DNA from: an uncultured Pelagibacteraceae bacterium
GTDB lineage: Bacteria > Pseudomonadota > Alphaproteobacteria > Pelagibacterales > Pelagibacteraceae
DNA length: 64,000 nt
Direction: 5' to 3'
Assembly (NCBI GenBank): GCA_902572605.1
Contig: CACGGD010000002.1
Location: forward strand, 1 to 64,000
This document shows, in pieces, positions 21,199 to 32,600 of the stretch (its first letter is position 1; each line of letters starts with the position of its first letter). The notes beneath the pieces are model-generated. The model did not search any database. It was given only the letters and a program-made list of their open reading frames with translations, and was not told the DNA's origin. A program made the position numbers and the translations under genes.

Positions 21199-22732
21199 AA
21201 ATTTTTATATAACAACTCCCATTTATTATCCTTCAGGGAAACCCCACATGGGACATGCATATTCAAGCATTATAGCTGATATCTTTGCTAGATTTAAAAG
21301 ATTAGAAGGATATGATGTTTTATTTTTAACTGGAACTGATGAACATGGTTTAAAGATTCAAAGAGAAGCTGAAAAAAATAAAAAAGATCCAAAGATATTT
21401 TGTGACGAATTATCTACAAAGTTTAAAGAACTTACAAAGATTTTATGTCTATCTAATAATGATTTTATTCGAACAACTGAGAAAAGACATTATAAATCTG
21501 TAGAAGAAATATGGAATAGGCTAGTTAAATCTGGAGACATATATTTAGACAAATACACTGGATGGTATTCAGTATCAGATGAAGCATATTATGATGAGGA
21601 TGAAATAGAGGAGGTTAATGGTAAGAAGATCTCAAGTGTTTCAGGTTCATCTGTAGATTGGGTAGAAGAAGAGTCTTATTTTTTTAAATTATCATCTTGG
21701 TCTGATAAACTATTAAAACATTATAAGGATAATAAAGATTTTATCCTACCTTCATCTAGAAGAAATGAAGTGATTAATTTTGTTGAAAAAGGATTAAAAG
21801 ATTTATCAGTAAGTCGAACATCTTTTTCCTGGGGAATACCTGTCCCTAAAAACAATAAACATGTTATTTATGTTTGGTTAGACGCATTAACTAATTATAT
21901 TAGTGCAATAAATTTTCCAGATATCAAAGATAAAAATTATAAAAAATTTTGGCCTGCTGATGTTCACATTATTGGAAAAGATATTTTAAGATTTCATGCT
22001 ATATATTGGCCAGCTTTTTTATTAGCTGCTAAACTTCCTCCTCCAAAAAAAGTTTTCGGTCATGGATGGATTCTTTCTGACGATAAAAAAATGTCCAAGT
22101 CTCTCGGAAATATACTGGACCCAATTGAAATCGTTAATAACTATGGGATAGATCAATTAAGATATTATCTAGTTAAAGAGGTTTCATTAGGTAATGATGG
22201 TAGTATTTCTATGGAGAATCTTAAAAACTGTATAAATAATGATTTAGCAAATAATTATGGTAATTTATGTCAGAGAGTTTTCTCATTTATTAAAAAAAAC
22301 TGCTCAAATAAGATTCCAAATTCAAAAAAATTTAATGATGTAGATAAAAAATTGTTAAATCAATTAAAAAATAACATCCCTAATTTAGTAAAATTAATGG
22401 ACAATCAAAATTTAAATGAATTTATAAAGACAGTAGTGAGTTATTCTTTTGATGCAAATAAATATTTTAATGACTCAGAGCCCTGGTCTGTTAAAAAAGA
22501 AGATCCAGAAAGAATGAAAGTTATTTTGTTTACAATTTGTGAACAAATTAAAAATATAAGTATTTTATTAAATTCTATAATTCCTATTGCAACTGAAAAA
22601 GTTTTACAAACTATGAATGTCAAAAAAGATGATATTTCAATTAATCAAATCAACAATTTGGATTGCTTTGATCACGATAAAGAATTAAAAAAATTGGAAA
22701 TATTGTTTAATAAGATTGAAAATGATAATTGA
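21191..22732 (+). CDS. metG: Methionyl-tRNA synthetase
   Basis: YYPSGKPHMGHAYSS, GTDEHGLKIQ, KMSKSLGN. Confidence 0.97.
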   Translation: MDKNFYITTPIYYPSGKPHMGHAYSSIIADIFARFKRLEGYDVLFLTGTDEHGLKIQREAEKNKKDPKIFCDELSTKFKELTKILCLSNNDFIRTTEKRHYKSVEEIWNRLVKSGDIYLDKYTGWYSVSDEAYYDEDEIEEVNGKKISSVSGSSVDWVEEESYFFKLSSWSDKLLKHYKDNKDFILPSSRRNEVINFVEKGLKDLSVSRTSFSWGIPVPKNNKHVIYVWLDALTNYISAINFPDIKDKNYKKFWPADVHIIGKDILRFHAIYWPAFLLAAKLPPPKKVFGHGWILSDDKKMSKSLGNILDPIEIVNNYGIDQLRYYLVKEVSLGNDGSISMENLKNCINNDLANNYGNLCQRVFSFIKKNCSNKIPNSKKFNDVDKKLLNQLKNNIPNLVKLMDNQNLNEFIKTVVSYSFDANKYFNDSEPWSVKKEDPERMKVILFTICEQIKNISILLNSIIPIATEKVLQTMNVKKDDISINQINNLDCFDHDKELKKLEILFNKIENDN

Positions 22733-23498
22733 TTCCCACTGTCATCTTACTTACGAACCGATGTCTTCATCACTAGATGAAACAATTATAAGAGCAAATA
22801 ATGATGGGGTTAAGTATTTACTAACAATTTCCACAGTAGATAAAAATTTTAATGATATTTTGGATATTACAAAAAAGCATAAATCTGTTTATGGTACATA
22901 CGGGATTCATCCTCATGAAGCAAAAAATCATCAGGAAATTAAATCAAATCATATCATTGAAAAAGTAAAAAAAAGTAAGAAAATCATTGGAATAGGTGAG
23001 AGTGGATTAGATTTTTATTATAATCATTCAGAAAAAAATGATCAAATTTCATCTTTCTTAGAACATATTGATGCATCTCAAAAAACAAATTTACCTTTAA
23101 TTGTTCATACAAGGTCTGCAGAAGATGATACTTTAAGAATCTTAAAAGAATCAACTCAAAAAAAAGAATTTAAAATTTTAATTCATTGTTTTACTGGAAC
23201 AAAAAAGTTTGCTTTTAAGCTACTTGATCTGGGAGCATATATATCTGCTAGTGGGGTAGTCACCTTTAAAAAATCTAAAGAATTAGCTGATACTTTTAAA
23301 GAAATACCTTCTGATAAGATATTAGTTGAAACTGACTCTCCTTATCTAGCTCCCGAACCTTTAAGAGGTAAGCCCAATGAACCTAGTTACATAACTCATA
23401 CAGTAAAATTTCTTTCAAAATTAAAAAATGTTTCCTATGAAAAATTTTCTGAAATAACCACCCAGAACTTTTTTAAACTATTTGGTAAACTAAATTGA
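22716..23498 (+). CDS. TatD family metal-dependent hydrolase
   Basis: MIIDSHCHL, GIGESGLDFYY, ETDSPYLAPEPLRGKPNEP. Confidence 0.94.
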   Translation: MKMIIDSHCHLTYEPMSSSLDETIIRANNDGVKYLLTISTVDKNFNDILDITKKHKSVYGTYGIHPHEAKNHQEIKSNHIIEKVKKSKKIIGIGESGLDFYYNHSEKNDQISSFLEHIDASQKTNLPLIVHTRSAEDDTLRILKESTQKKEFKILIHCFTGTKKFAFKLLDLGAYISASGVVTFKKSKELADTFKEIPSDKILVETDSPYLAPEPLRGKPNEPSYITHTVKFLSKLKNVSYEKFSEITTQNFFKLFGKLN

Positions 23499-24262
23499 AA
23501 AATAAATTTACTATATTAGGATGTGGTAGCTCATTGGGGTCTCCCTGGATTACAAATTATAAAGGGAGATTAAAAAATAATTCAAAAAATATTAGAACTA
23601 GGTGTTGTGCTCATATAAAATATGAGAATTTATCAATCTTAATTGACACCTCACCTGATATTAAAAGCCAATTTTTAAAAAATAAGATTAAGTCACTTGA
23701 TGCAATAATTTATACACATGAGCATGCTGATCAAACTTCCGGTATTTTTGAAATGAGACCTTTCTTTTGGAAAAATAAAAAAAAGATTCCAGTTTATGGA
23801 AGCGAAAGGACAATTAAAGCTTTAAAGTCAAAATATACTTTTTGTTTTGTTCCAAAACATGGATATGTTCCAATAATGAAAGCAAATATTGTAAATAAAC
23901 AGTTCAAAATTACAAAAAATAATAAGACAATTTCTATCAAACCATTTGATGTCATACACGGAATGATTAAAGCTACAGGTTTTCTTTTTGAAAAGGTAGC
24001 ATATATAAGTGATTGCAATAAAATACCTAATCATTCTTTAAAAAATTTATATGGTCTGGAATACCTAATTCTCGATTGTTTAAAAAGAAGCAAACATCCT
24101 TCACATTTTAATTATGAAGATGCATTAAATTTAATTAGGTTAGTTAAACCTAAAAAATCAATTTTAACAAATCTTCATACTGATTTAGACTATGATTATC
24201 TAAAAAAGAACCTTCCTTCTAATGTATTTCCAGCTTACGATGGGTTAAGTTTTAATTTTTAA
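23495..24262 (+). CDS. MBL-fold hydrolase (PhnP-like)
   Basis: LGCGSSLGSPWI, YTHEHADQTSGI, LTNLHTDLDY. Confidence 0.88.
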   Translation: MKNKFTILGCGSSLGSPWITNYKGRLKNNSKNIRTRCCAHIKYENLSILIDTSPDIKSQFLKNKIKSLDAIIYTHEHADQTSGIFEMRPFFWKNKKKIPVYGSERTIKALKSKYTFCFVPKHGYVPIMKANIVNKQFKITKNNKTISIKPFDVIHGMIKATGFLFEKVAYISDCNKIPNHSLKNLYGLEYLILDCLKRSKHPSHFNYEDALNLIRLVKPKKSILTNLHTDLDYDYLKKNLPSNVFPAYDGLSFNF

Positions 24263-24797
24263 TTTCTTTATTTACTAGATTTAAAAATTTTTTTGATGTT
24301 GGCTTAGTAAATGAAGCAAAAGTATCAGCTATTTTTCCATTTTTACCAATTACAATCTTATGAAAATTCCACTTTGGAATGGCTCCAATACCGTGATTTT
24401 TTTTGGCCCACTTATAAAAGGGATGTGCATTTTTGCCAATGACATCAATTTTTTCTGCTAATGGAAAGTTAATGCCAAAATTTGTTTCACAAAAATCTTT
24501 AATTTCCTTATTAGTTCCTGGTTCTTGTCTAAAATTGTTTGTAGGAACTCCAATTACAACTAAGTTTTTATCTTTATAATTTGACCAGAGATCTTGCAAA
24601 TCATTATATTGGGGGGTGTAGCCACACCTACTTGCTACATTAACTACAATTAGTACTTTATTTTTAAAATCACTTAATTTTATTTTATTCCCATCAATAC
24701 CATTGAATTCAAAGTCGTATGCTAATTGCGAGTAATTAGCTGAAGCTTTTTCTATTATTCCGAACATAAGTAAAAAAATAACTAATAATTTTTTCAT
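24252..24797 (-). CDS. Glutathione peroxidase family protein with signal peptide
   Basis: VVNVASRCGYTPQYNDLQDLW and KWNFHKIVIGKNG. Confidence 0.9.
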   Translation of the reverse strand: MKKLLVIFLLMFGIIEKASANYSQLAYDFEFNGIDGNKIKLSDFKNKVLIVVNVASRCGYTPQYNDLQDLWSNYKDKNLVVIGVPTNNFRQEPGTNKEIKDFCETNFGINFPLAEKIDVIGKNAHPFYKWAKKNHGIGAIPKWNFHKIVIGKNGKIADTFASFTKPTSKKFLNLVNKEIKN

Positions 24798-25201
24798 TTA
24801 CCTATTTTAAATGCTTTAAATAAAGCCTCCATAGGCAATATGACACAATTTACACGTTTAAGAGTTTTTTTGTTTAATACTAATTTTAATTCTTTAAATT
24901 TTAGTGGAAAATTTAAATTTCTATTAGCCTTTATTTTTTTAATATTCATTAAATCTATTTTAAGCTCACTTAAGCTTAATTTGTTAATCTTATTTGCAAG
25001 TAAACTTGCAGAGGCCTCACAAAGAATACATGATTCAGTTTCATATCTCATTGATTTAATTTTCGATTTGTTAGCAATAAATTCTACTTTGATAAAATCT
25101 CCACATAGAGAATTTCTTAATGATGATTTATGAGTAAATTGGTTTTTAAGACCTACGAATTTTGTATTTGAAGCTATTTTAATAATCTTATTATCAATCA
25201 T
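24794..25201 (-). CDS. Fe-S cluster assembly scaffold (SufU/NifU-like)
   Basis: LCGDFIKVEF, ESCILCEASASLLANKI, RVNCVILPMEAL: the three conserved Cys positions. Confidence 0.82.
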   Translation of the reverse strand: MIDNKIIKIASNTKFVGLKNQFTHKSSLRNSLCGDFIKVEFIANKSKIKSMRYETESCILCEASASLLANKINKLSLSELKIDLMNIKKIKANRNLNFPLKFKELKLVLNKKTLKRVNCVILPMEALFKAFKIGK

Positions 25202-26370
25202 TTTTTACTAAAAAGTAATAATAAAAAATATCCAAAAAGTGTTGAAAGTAAAGATCCTGCTAGAACACCTATTTTCACTCCGTCCATGTATTGTAAGTCA
25301 TTTGCAAAAGCTAAATTTCCAACAAATAAACTCATAGTAAAACCTATTCCTGTAAGTATTGACACAGCATAAAACGCTGGCCACGTTGAATTACTAGGTT
25401 TGTCTGCTATTTTTAGTTTTACTGAAATATAAGAAAGTAAAAAAACTCCAATTTGTTTTCCGAAAAATAAACCAAGAACAATACCTAATGGAACTGGATT
25501 TAAAAGAGTTTTGAAAGTTAATCCTTCTAAAGACACTCCAGCATTAGCAAACGCAAAAATAGGCATTATTCCAAAAGCTACATAAGGAGATAGTCCGTGC
25601 TCCAATTTCAATAATAACGACTCTTTATTGTTTTTAATATTGTGAGGAATTGTAAGAGCTAAAACTACCCCGGCTATTGTAGCGTGTACTCCAGATTGAT
25701 GAGTAAAATCCCATAAAAAAATTCCAACTATTAAATATGGTAAAAAATTCTTAATCTTGAATCTGTTTAGTCCAATTAAAACAATCACTGATACTAACAT
25801 TAAAATTAAATATTTGATTTCAATATTTCCAGAATAAAAAAATGCGATTATAATGATTGCACCTAAGTCATCAATTATAGCTAGTGCTGTTAAAAAAACT
25901 TTTAGAGAAACTGGAACTCTTTTTCCTAGTAAGGATAAAACACCTAGAGAAAAAGCAATATCTGTAGCAGAGGGAATAGCCCAACCATTTAAAGTGGTAC
26001 TGTCAGAATAATTCACTAAAATATAAAATAAAGCAGGTATTGCCATACCTCCAACGGCACCTATGATTGGTAATAAAGCTTGTTTCGGGTTTGAAAGTTC
26101 ACCTTGTAAAAACTCTCTTTTGATTTCTAAAGACACAAAAAAGAAAAATATAGCCATCAAAACATCGTTTATCCAGTGAAGTACACTTAATTTTAATCCA
26201 AATTCTTTTGTTCCAAGAGTTATGTATTTATCTAATGTTGAAAAATACAAATCACTTAAATTTCCATTGCTAATAATTAAAGCTAGAACCGCAGCAAAAA
26301 GCAAAACTAATCCTGAAGCAGCTTCTAACTTAAAAAAGTATTTAAAAGGTTTTGTAATGTGCTGGATCAT
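25198..26370 (-). CDS. nhaA: Na+/H+ antiporter NhaA
   Basis: NDVLMAIFFFFVSLEIKRE, IPSATDIAFSLGVL, ALAIIDDLGAI. Confidence 0.95.
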   Translation of the reverse strand: MIQHITKPFKYFFKLEAASGLVLLFAAVLALIISNGNLSDLYFSTLDKYITLGTKEFGLKLSVLHWINDVLMAIFFFFVSLEIKREFLQGELSNPKQALLPIIGAVGGMAIPALFYILVNYSDSTTLNGWAIPSATDIAFSLGVLSLLGKRVPVSLKVFLTALAIIDDLGAIIIIAFFYSGNIEIKYLILMLVSVIVLIGLNRFKIKNFLPYLIVGIFLWDFTHQSGVHATIAGVVLALTIPHNIKNNKESLLLKLEHGLSPYVAFGIMPIFAFANAGVSLEGLTFKTLLNPVPLGIVLGLFFGKQIGVFLLSYISVKLKIADKPSNSTWPAFYAVSILTGIGFTMSLFVGNLAFANDLQYMDGVKIGVLAGSLLSTLFGYFLLLLFSKK

Positions 26371-26405
26371 AGCTATTATTTACTTCTATAAAGACGATCT
26401 TTCAA

Positions 26406-26434
26406 TTGCCAAAAAGACATAATTAACCTATAAA
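26406..26434 (+). promoter_or_regulatory. Sigma70-like promoter for tRNA-Pro and the downstream gene run
   Basis: TTGCCA (26406-26411), 17 nt spacer, TATAAA (26429-26434); tRNA begins 11 nt after the -10. Confidence 0.6.
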
Positions 26435-26444
26435 AATACTCGTT

Positions 26445-26521
<77 letters not shown>

Positions 26522-26527
26522 TTCATT

Positions 26528-28750
26528 ATGAATATTAACAAAGTAGTCGTTATAGGTTCTGGAACAATGGGTAGTGGAATTGCCGCTCATTTATGTAATG
26601 CTGATATACCAGTAGTATTATTGGATTTAAAAACAGAAATTGCAGAAAAGGCAAAGGAAAGAATTTTAAAGTCTAGACCACCTTTGCTGTTTGAAAAAGA
26701 TAAAATTAAAAGTTTGAAGGTAGGCAACATCGCCGAAGATTTTGATAATGTTTCCGATGCTGATTGGATAATAGAAGCAGTTGTAGAACGAATTGATATT
26801 AAACATGATATTTATAAAAAGATTTTTAATATAAGAAAAAAAAATTCAATAGTATCATCTAATACATCTACAATTCCCTTAAAGGTTTTATCAGAAAAAT
26901 CTACCCCTGAAGATAAAAAAGATTTTTGTATAACACATTTTTTTAATCCTGTAAGATATATGGGGTTACTCGAAATAGTTAGAGATAATTCAAATGACTC
27001 TAATAAAATAAATTCCTTAAAAAATTTTTGTGAAAATAAGTTAGGTAAAGGCGTAATAATTTGTGGTGATACGCCTGGTTTTTTAGGAAATAGAATTGGT
27101 GTCTTTGCCATGCAGGTAGCAATGACTGAAGCTGTGAAGATGGATCTATCTGTTGAAGAAGCTGACTCTGTATTTGGTAGACCTATGGGCATACCTAAGA
27201 CAGGTGTTTTTGCTTTATATGATTTAATAGGTATTGATTTAATGTCGGATGTTCTTAAAAGTTTTCAAAAAGAATTATCAAAAGAAGATGAATTTCAAAA
27301 AGTTGTTTCTGGCTTACCTATTATAAAAAAGTTAATTGAAACAGGATATACAGGCAGAAAAGGAAAAGGTGGATTCTACAGAATGAACAAATCGGAAAAT
27401 AAAAAAATTCTTGAAGCTCTTGATTTAAAAAAGAATGAATATTTTCCTGTAAAGAAGATAGATTTAAAAATTGATAAAATAAATCTTTTAGAATTAGTTA
27501 ATAGAAATGATAAGTTTGGTAAATATGCATGGTCAGTAATATCTAAAATTATCTTATACTCGTCTTCTTTAGTACCAGCAATTACTGATGAATATAATGA
27601 TATAGATGAAGCTTTGAGATTGGGATTTAACTGGTCTATGGGTCCATTTGAAATGCTCGAGTCTATAGGATTACAAAATTTTTTTTTAAAAATTGGGAAT
27701 GTTGATAACAATAAATTTTTAAAAGCTCTGAAAGAAAAAAAAGTAGAAAATTTTTATGGTGAAAGACAAAAATATACAGATTTAGAGACTCTTGGAAAGT
27801 TTAAAAAGTCAGTTATAAAATTAGATAAGAGTGAGTCTGCAGAAATATTTAGATTTAAAGACTTCAATATTGTTGAATTTAATACAAAAGCTAATGCCTT
27901 AGACAATGATTCTATGGATGCTTTAAAAAAAGCCACGGATAAACCTTTAATTATTATAAATGAAAGTATGCAATTTTCTGCTGGTGTTAACCTCAATTAT
28001 GTTATGGAATTTATAAAGAATAATGATTTGAAGTCTGTTGAAAAATTCATCAAATATTTTCAAGAAACTTGTAAGCATCTTAAATATTGCAAACATCCAG
28101 TAATATCTGCTCCATCAGGTCTTGCTTTAGGAGGTGGAGAAGAAGTCGTATTACAAAGCAATTATGTAGTCACACATACTAACATCGTAATGGGTTTGGT
28201 AGAAACAATCGTTGGTCTAGTTCCTGCTGGTGGTGGTTGCAAGGAATTGCTTTGGAGATGGTCTCAATCAGATGAGTCTAAAACAGATCCAGATTATGCT
28301 TCATTAAAAGTATTTGATATAATTGGTTATGCTAAAACTGCATCTTCACCTCAAGAAGCAAAACCACTGTTATTTTTAGATAAAAATCATAATGTTATAA
28401 TCAATAGAAATGAATTATTGCCTGCTGCAAGAAGATTGCTCAATAAAAACCTAGATATGTCTCCCCCTAAGGAGTGTAAATTTAAACTATCAGGGAAAAA
28501 TGCTAGAGAAAAAATGCACAAAATACTTGAAGCATTATATAATGACAAAAAGATTCTAGATCACGGTATGGAAGTTGGTAAGGAATTAGCATATGTTTTA
28601 AGTGGCGGAGATACAGATTTAAATAAAGAAGTTACTGAGGATCAAATGTATAAATTAGAATTGAATAGCTTTATGAATTTAGTTCAAAGTAAAAAAACCC
28701 AAGAAAGAATTGTACATACACTAAAAACAGGAAAACCATTAATTAATTAA
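26528..28750 (+). CDS. FadB/FadJ-like 3-hydroxyacyl-CoA dehydrogenase / enoyl-CoA hydratase
   Basis: Rossmann [47 protein letters not shown]; crotonase-like C-terminal half. Confidence 0.92.
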   Translation: MNINKVVVIGSGTMGSGIAAHLCNADIPVVLLDLKTEIAEKAKERILKSRPPLLFEKDKIKSLKVGNIAEDFDNVSDADWIIEAVVERIDIKHDIYKKIFNIRKKNSIVSSNTSTIPLKVLSEKSTPEDKKDFCITHFFNPVRYMGLLEIVRDNSNDSNKINSLKNFCENKLGKGVIICGDTPGFLGNRIGVFAMQVAMTEAVKMDLSVEEADSVFGRPMGIPKTGVFALYDLIGIDLMSDVLKSFQKELSKEDEFQKVVSGLPIIKKLIETGYTGRKGKGGFYRMNKSENKKILEALDLKKNEYFPVKKIDLKIDKINLLELVNRNDKFGKYAWSVISKIILYSSSLVPAITDEYNDIDEALRLGFNWSMGPFEMLESIGLQNFFLKIGNVDNNKFLKALKEKKVENFYGERQKYTDLETLGKFKKSVIKLDKSESAEIFRFKDFNIVEFNTKANALDNDSMDALKKATDKPLIIINESMQFSAGVNLNYVMEFIKNNDLKSVEKFIKYFQETCKHLKYCKHPVISAPSGLALGGGEEVVLQSNYVVTHTNIVMGLVETIVGLVPAGGGCKELLWRWSQSDESKTDPDYASLKVFDIIGYAKTASSPQEAKPLLFLDKNHNVIINRNELLPAARRLLNKNLDMSPPKECKFKLSGKNAREKMHKILEALYNDKKILDHGMEVGKELAYVLSGGDTDLNKEVTEDQMYKLELNSFMNLVQSKKTQERIVHTLKTGKPLIN

Positions 28751-30511
28751 ATGACTATTTATAATGCACCAGTTGAAGATATGATGTTTCTTTTTGATAA
28801 TCTTAAAGATAATAAAAATTATAAAGAAATTGATAAATTTAAAGAAATTAATTCAGATTTAGTTAAAGACATATTGGATCAAGCGGCTAAAATTAATCAA
28901 GAAATCGTTCATCCTTTAGCCAAAATTGGAGATGATAGCCCATGTGTTTATGAAAATGGAATTGTAAGATCTCCTCCAGGTTATAAAGAAGCTTACAAAA
29001 AATTTATAACAGATGGTTGGACATCACTATCTTGTGATCCGAAATATGGTGGTCAGGGTATGCCAAAAACTGTAAGTACTTTTTTTGAAGAGATGTTATC
29101 TTCTGCAAGCTTATCTTTCAAATTATATAGCGAGTTAAGTATTGGTGCTTACAACTGCATTTTACATCACGCTGATCAAAAAATTAAAGATAAATTCCTT
29201 CCTAAAATTGTAGAGGGAAAATGGAGTGGAACAATGTGCTTAACCGAGTCTCAATGTGGCACTGATTTAGGATTAATTAAAACAAAAGCTATAAAAAATG
29301 ACGATGGATCTTATTCTCTAACTGGTCAGAAAATATTTATTACATCCGGTGATCACGATTTAACAGAAAATATAATACACTTAGTTTTAGCTAAAATACC
29401 TGGAGCACCTTCTGGTACAAAAGGAATTAGTCTATTTCTTGTGCCAAAATTTAATGTAAATGAAAATGGATCTATAGGTTCAAGAAATGGAGTTAGTACT
29501 TTATCCATTGAAACTAAAATGGGTATTAAAGGCTCACCAACTTGTGTTTTAAATTTTGATAATGCCAAAGGTTATCTAATTGGAAAAGAAAATAAGGGTT
29601 TAAGTTCAATGTTCACCATGATGAATCTAGAAAGAATTATTGTAGGCATACAAGGTTTAGGTATTGCAGAAACCGCTTATCAAAATTCTTTAGCTTATTC
29701 AAAAGAGAGAAAACAAGGAAAATCAAATGATAACAAAAATAATGAAACTGATTTAATAATAAAACATGCAGATATAAGAAGAAGTTTAATGAACATGAAA
29801 TCAATAATAGAAGGTCAACGATCTTTGGCCTTTTGGTTATCCCAACAAGTGGATGTAAGTTTAAATCATTCTAACGAAGAAATTAGAAAAGAAGCGGATG
29901 AAATGGTCTCTTTAATGACACCTGTGGTGAAATCATTTTTTTCAGATATGGGAATGGAAATTACAAACGAAGCAATCCAGGTTTTTGGTGGATATGGCTA
30001 TACAAGAGATCAAGGTATTGAACAATTATATCGAGATAATAGAATTACACCTATTTATGAAGGAACAAATTCAGTTCAAGCAATAGATCTAGTTTTTAGA
30101 AAAGTTTTAACAAATAAGATTCTAGATAAGTTTGTTAACTTGATTCGAAATGAAATTAAAAGTAATAATGACAATCCTGAATTAAAAAGGCTTATTAATA
30201 TCCTTGAAAAAAAAATAATTATTTTATTAGATTTTGCTAAATGGTTAGAAGAAAAACTAAAAGTTCAGAAAGATGATGTAAGTGCTGCTTGCAATGATTT
30301 TTTGAAAGTTCTTGGTTATGTAGCTTTAGGTTTTTCATGGTTAAAAATGACAAAAATTAGTTTTGAGAATTCAAATAAGAATAAAGATTTTTATTATGAA
30401 AAAATTAATACAGCCAAATATTTCTTTGACAAAATATTTCCAAGAGTTGATAGCCACTTTCAATCAGCTATTACTGGTAGTGATAGCATTATGAAAGCTA
30501 AATTTCATTAA
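28751..30511 (+). CDS. Acyl-CoA dehydrogenase, candidate 3-methylmercaptopropionyl-CoA dehydrogenase (DmdC-like)
   Basis: CLTESQCGTDLGL, QVFGGYGYTRDQGIEQLYRD; 586 aa with N-terminal YNAPVEDMMFLFDNL; next to DmdB-like ligase and DmdA-like gene. Confidence 0.8.
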   Translation: MTIYNAPVEDMMFLFDNLKDNKNYKEIDKFKEINSDLVKDILDQAAKINQEIVHPLAKIGDDSPCVYENGIVRSPPGYKEAYKKFITDGWTSLSCDPKYGGQGMPKTVSTFFEEMLSSASLSFKLYSELSIGAYNCILHHADQKIKDKFLPKIVEGKWSGTMCLTESQCGTDLGLIKTKAIKNDDGSYSLTGQKIFITSGDHDLTENIIHLVLAKIPGAPSGTKGISLFLVPKFNVNENGSIGSRNGVSTLSIETKMGIKGSPTCVLNFDNAKGYLIGKENKGLSSMFTMMNLERIIVGIQGLGIAETAYQNSLAYSKERKQGKSNDNKNNETDLIIKHADIRRSLMNMKSIIEGQRSLAFWLSQQVDVSLNHSNEEIRKEADEMVSLMTPVVKSFFSDMGMEITNEAIQVFGGYGYTRDQGIEQLYRDNRITPIYEGTNSVQAIDLVFRKVLTNKILDKFVNLIRNEIKSNNDNPELKRLINILEKKIIILLDFAKWLEEKLKVQKDDVSAACNDFLKVLGYVALGFSWLKMTKISFENSNKNKDFYYEKINTAKYFFDKIFPRVDSHFQSAITGSDSIMKAKFH

Positions 30512-30513
30512 TA

Positions 30514-32142
30514 ATGAGTGTATACGAAAAAAATTTGGATAAAAATAAAGCTAATTTTGTTCCTTTAACACCACTAACATTTTTAAAAAGAGCAAAAGAT
30601 ATTTATCCAAATTATGAAGCACTTATTTATGAAGATCGTAAATATACTTGGATAGAAGTTTATAAAAGATGTGTTAAATTTGCTAGTGCTTTAGCAAAAA
30701 TTGGAATTAAAAAAGGTGATACAGTATCTTTTTTAGCATTTAATACTCCTGAAATATTTGAAGCTCATTACTCGGTTCCAATGACTGGCGCAGTTTTAAA
30801 TACTATAAATATTCGATTAGATGCTAAAACTATTTCATATATTTTAAATCATGGAGAAGCTAAGGTTCTAGTAGTCGACCGACAACTACACGCGGAAGTT
30901 AAAAAAGCTTTAAGCTCAATTAAAAGAAAAATTACTATCATAGATATAAATGATAAATTTACCGACCAATCTAAATTAGATAAAATAGGTGATTTAGAAT
31001 ATGAAGAATTTTTAAATACCGGTGATGAAAATTATGATTGGAAAATGCCCGAAGATGAATGGCAAGCTTTATCATTAAGCTATACTTCTGGAACAACAGG
31101 AAATCCTAAAGGTGTTGTATATCACCATAGAGGATCTTACTTAATGTCAACAGGAAGTGCCGCAGCATGGAATATGCCTAACAGACTTAATTTTTTAACT
31201 ATTGTCCCTATGTTTCATTGCAACGGGTGGGGATACCCCTGGACAGTTCCAATGCTTATAGGACGCACAATTTGTTTAAGAAATATCGATATTAAAAAAA
31301 TTTTTGAACTAATAGAAAAATATGAAATAACTCACTTTGGAGGAGCACCAATAGTTTTGAATATGATTACTGGAGCACCAGAAAAAGATAGAAAAAAATT
31401 AAAACATAAAGTTTTTGTATTAACCGCTGGAGCACCTCCTCCAAGTATAATTTTTAAAAAAATGAAAAGTCTTGGTTTTGAAGTAATGCATGTTTATGGT
31501 TTAACCGAAACATATGGCCATGTTACTCAATGTGCATGGAATGATTCATGGAATAATCTTAACGAGGATAAACAAAATGAAATAAGAGCCCGTCAAGGTG
31601 TTAGATATCCTAATACTGAAGGAGTTACTATTTTAGACCCTAAAACTATGAATGAGGTCCCAAAAGATGGAAAAACAATAGGTGAAATAATGATAAGAGG
31701 CAACATAGTAATGAAAGGGTACTTTAAAGATAAAGAAGCAACTGAAAATTCTATGAAAGGAGGTTGGTTTCATACTGGAGATTTAGCTGTTATGCATCCT
31801 GACGGATATGTTAAAATACAAGATAGATCAAAAGATATAATAATATCGGGTGGGGAAAACATATCTTCAATAGAAATTGAAAATACTCTTTCAAAGCATC
31901 CTTCTGTATCAATTGCAGCAGTAGTTGCCAAACCAGATGAAAAGTGGGGTGAAGTTCCTTGTGCATTTATTGAAATGGTTAAAGATAAGCCTGTCACAGA
32001 AAAAGAAATTATCAATTTTTGTAAAGAAACATTAGCAGGATTTAAAGTACCAAAAAAGGTTGAATTTTGTGATCTACCCAAAACTTCAACTGGTAAAATT
32101 CAAAAATTTGAACTACGCAAAAAAGCAAAAGATTTAAATTAA
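30514..32142 (+). CDS. AMP-dependent acyl-CoA ligase, candidate MMPA-CoA ligase (DmdB-like)
   Basis: LSYTSGTTGNPKGVVYHHRG, GWFHTGDLAVMHPDGYVKIQDRSKDIIISGGENISS, KTSTGKIQKFELR. Confidence 0.82.
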   Translation: MSVYEKNLDKNKANFVPLTPLTFLKRAKDIYPNYEALIYEDRKYTWIEVYKRCVKFASALAKIGIKKGDTVSFLAFNTPEIFEAHYSVPMTGAVLNTINIRLDAKTISYILNHGEAKVLVVDRQLHAEVKKALSSIKRKITIIDINDKFTDQSKLDKIGDLEYEEFLNTGDENYDWKMPEDEWQALSLSYTSGTTGNPKGVVYHHRGSYLMSTGSAAAWNMPNRLNFLTIVPMFHCNGWGYPWTVPMLIGRTICLRNIDIKKIFELIEKYEITHFGGAPIVLNMITGAPEKDRKKLKHKVFVLTAGAPPPSIIFKKMKSLGFEVMHVYGLTETYGHVTQCAWNDSWNNLNEDKQNEIRARQGVRYPNTEGVTILDPKTMNEVPKDGKTIGEIMIRGNIVMKGYFKDKEATENSMKGGWFHTGDLAVMHPDGYVKIQDRSKDIIISGGENISSIEIENTLSKHPSVSIAAVVAKPDEKWGEVPCAFIEMVKDKPVTEKEIINFCKETLAGFKVPKKVEFCDLPKTSTGKIQKFELRKKAKDLN

Positions 32143-32145
32143 TAT

Positions 32146-32595
32146 ATGTCAGAAATATCGATAGGTTTAACATGGAAACTAGGTGATGGTAAAATGACTC
32201 CTGAAAATTATTCTAACGTTCATGAAATTGTTTTTACATCTAAATTTAAGATTACGGCTGATTCAGCACCAGATTGGCGAGGAAATGAAATAAATTGTAA
32301 CCCAGAACAAACGCTGGCAGCTTCTTTAAGCAGTTGCCATTTGATGACTTTTTTGGCTTTAGCAGCAAAAATGAAATGGCCAGTTATAAGCTATAAAGAT
32401 AAAGCAATCGCTACTCTAGGAAAAAATTCAAAAGGACAAATGTCAGTAACTAAGTTAGAATTAAACCCTAAAGTTGAATTTTCTAACAAATTTATTGTTG
32501 ATCCAAATGAAATGAAAAAAGTTCAAGATAGAGCTCACAGATATTGTTTTATAGCAAATTCCTTATCTGATGAGGTAAAAGTCTTAATTAATTAA
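32146..32595 (+). CDS. OsmC family protein
   Basis: NPEQTLAASLSSCHLMTFLALAAKM and AHRYCFIANSL, two conserved Cys. Confidence 0.85.
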   Translation: MSEISIGLTWKLGDGKMTPENYSNVHEIVFTSKFKITADSAPDWRGNEINCNPEQTLAASLSSCHLMTFLALAAKMKWPVISYKDKAIATLGKNSKGQMSVTKLELNPKVEFSNKFIVDPNEMKKVQDRAHRYCFIANSLSDEVKVLIN

Positions 32596-32600
32596 TTTTT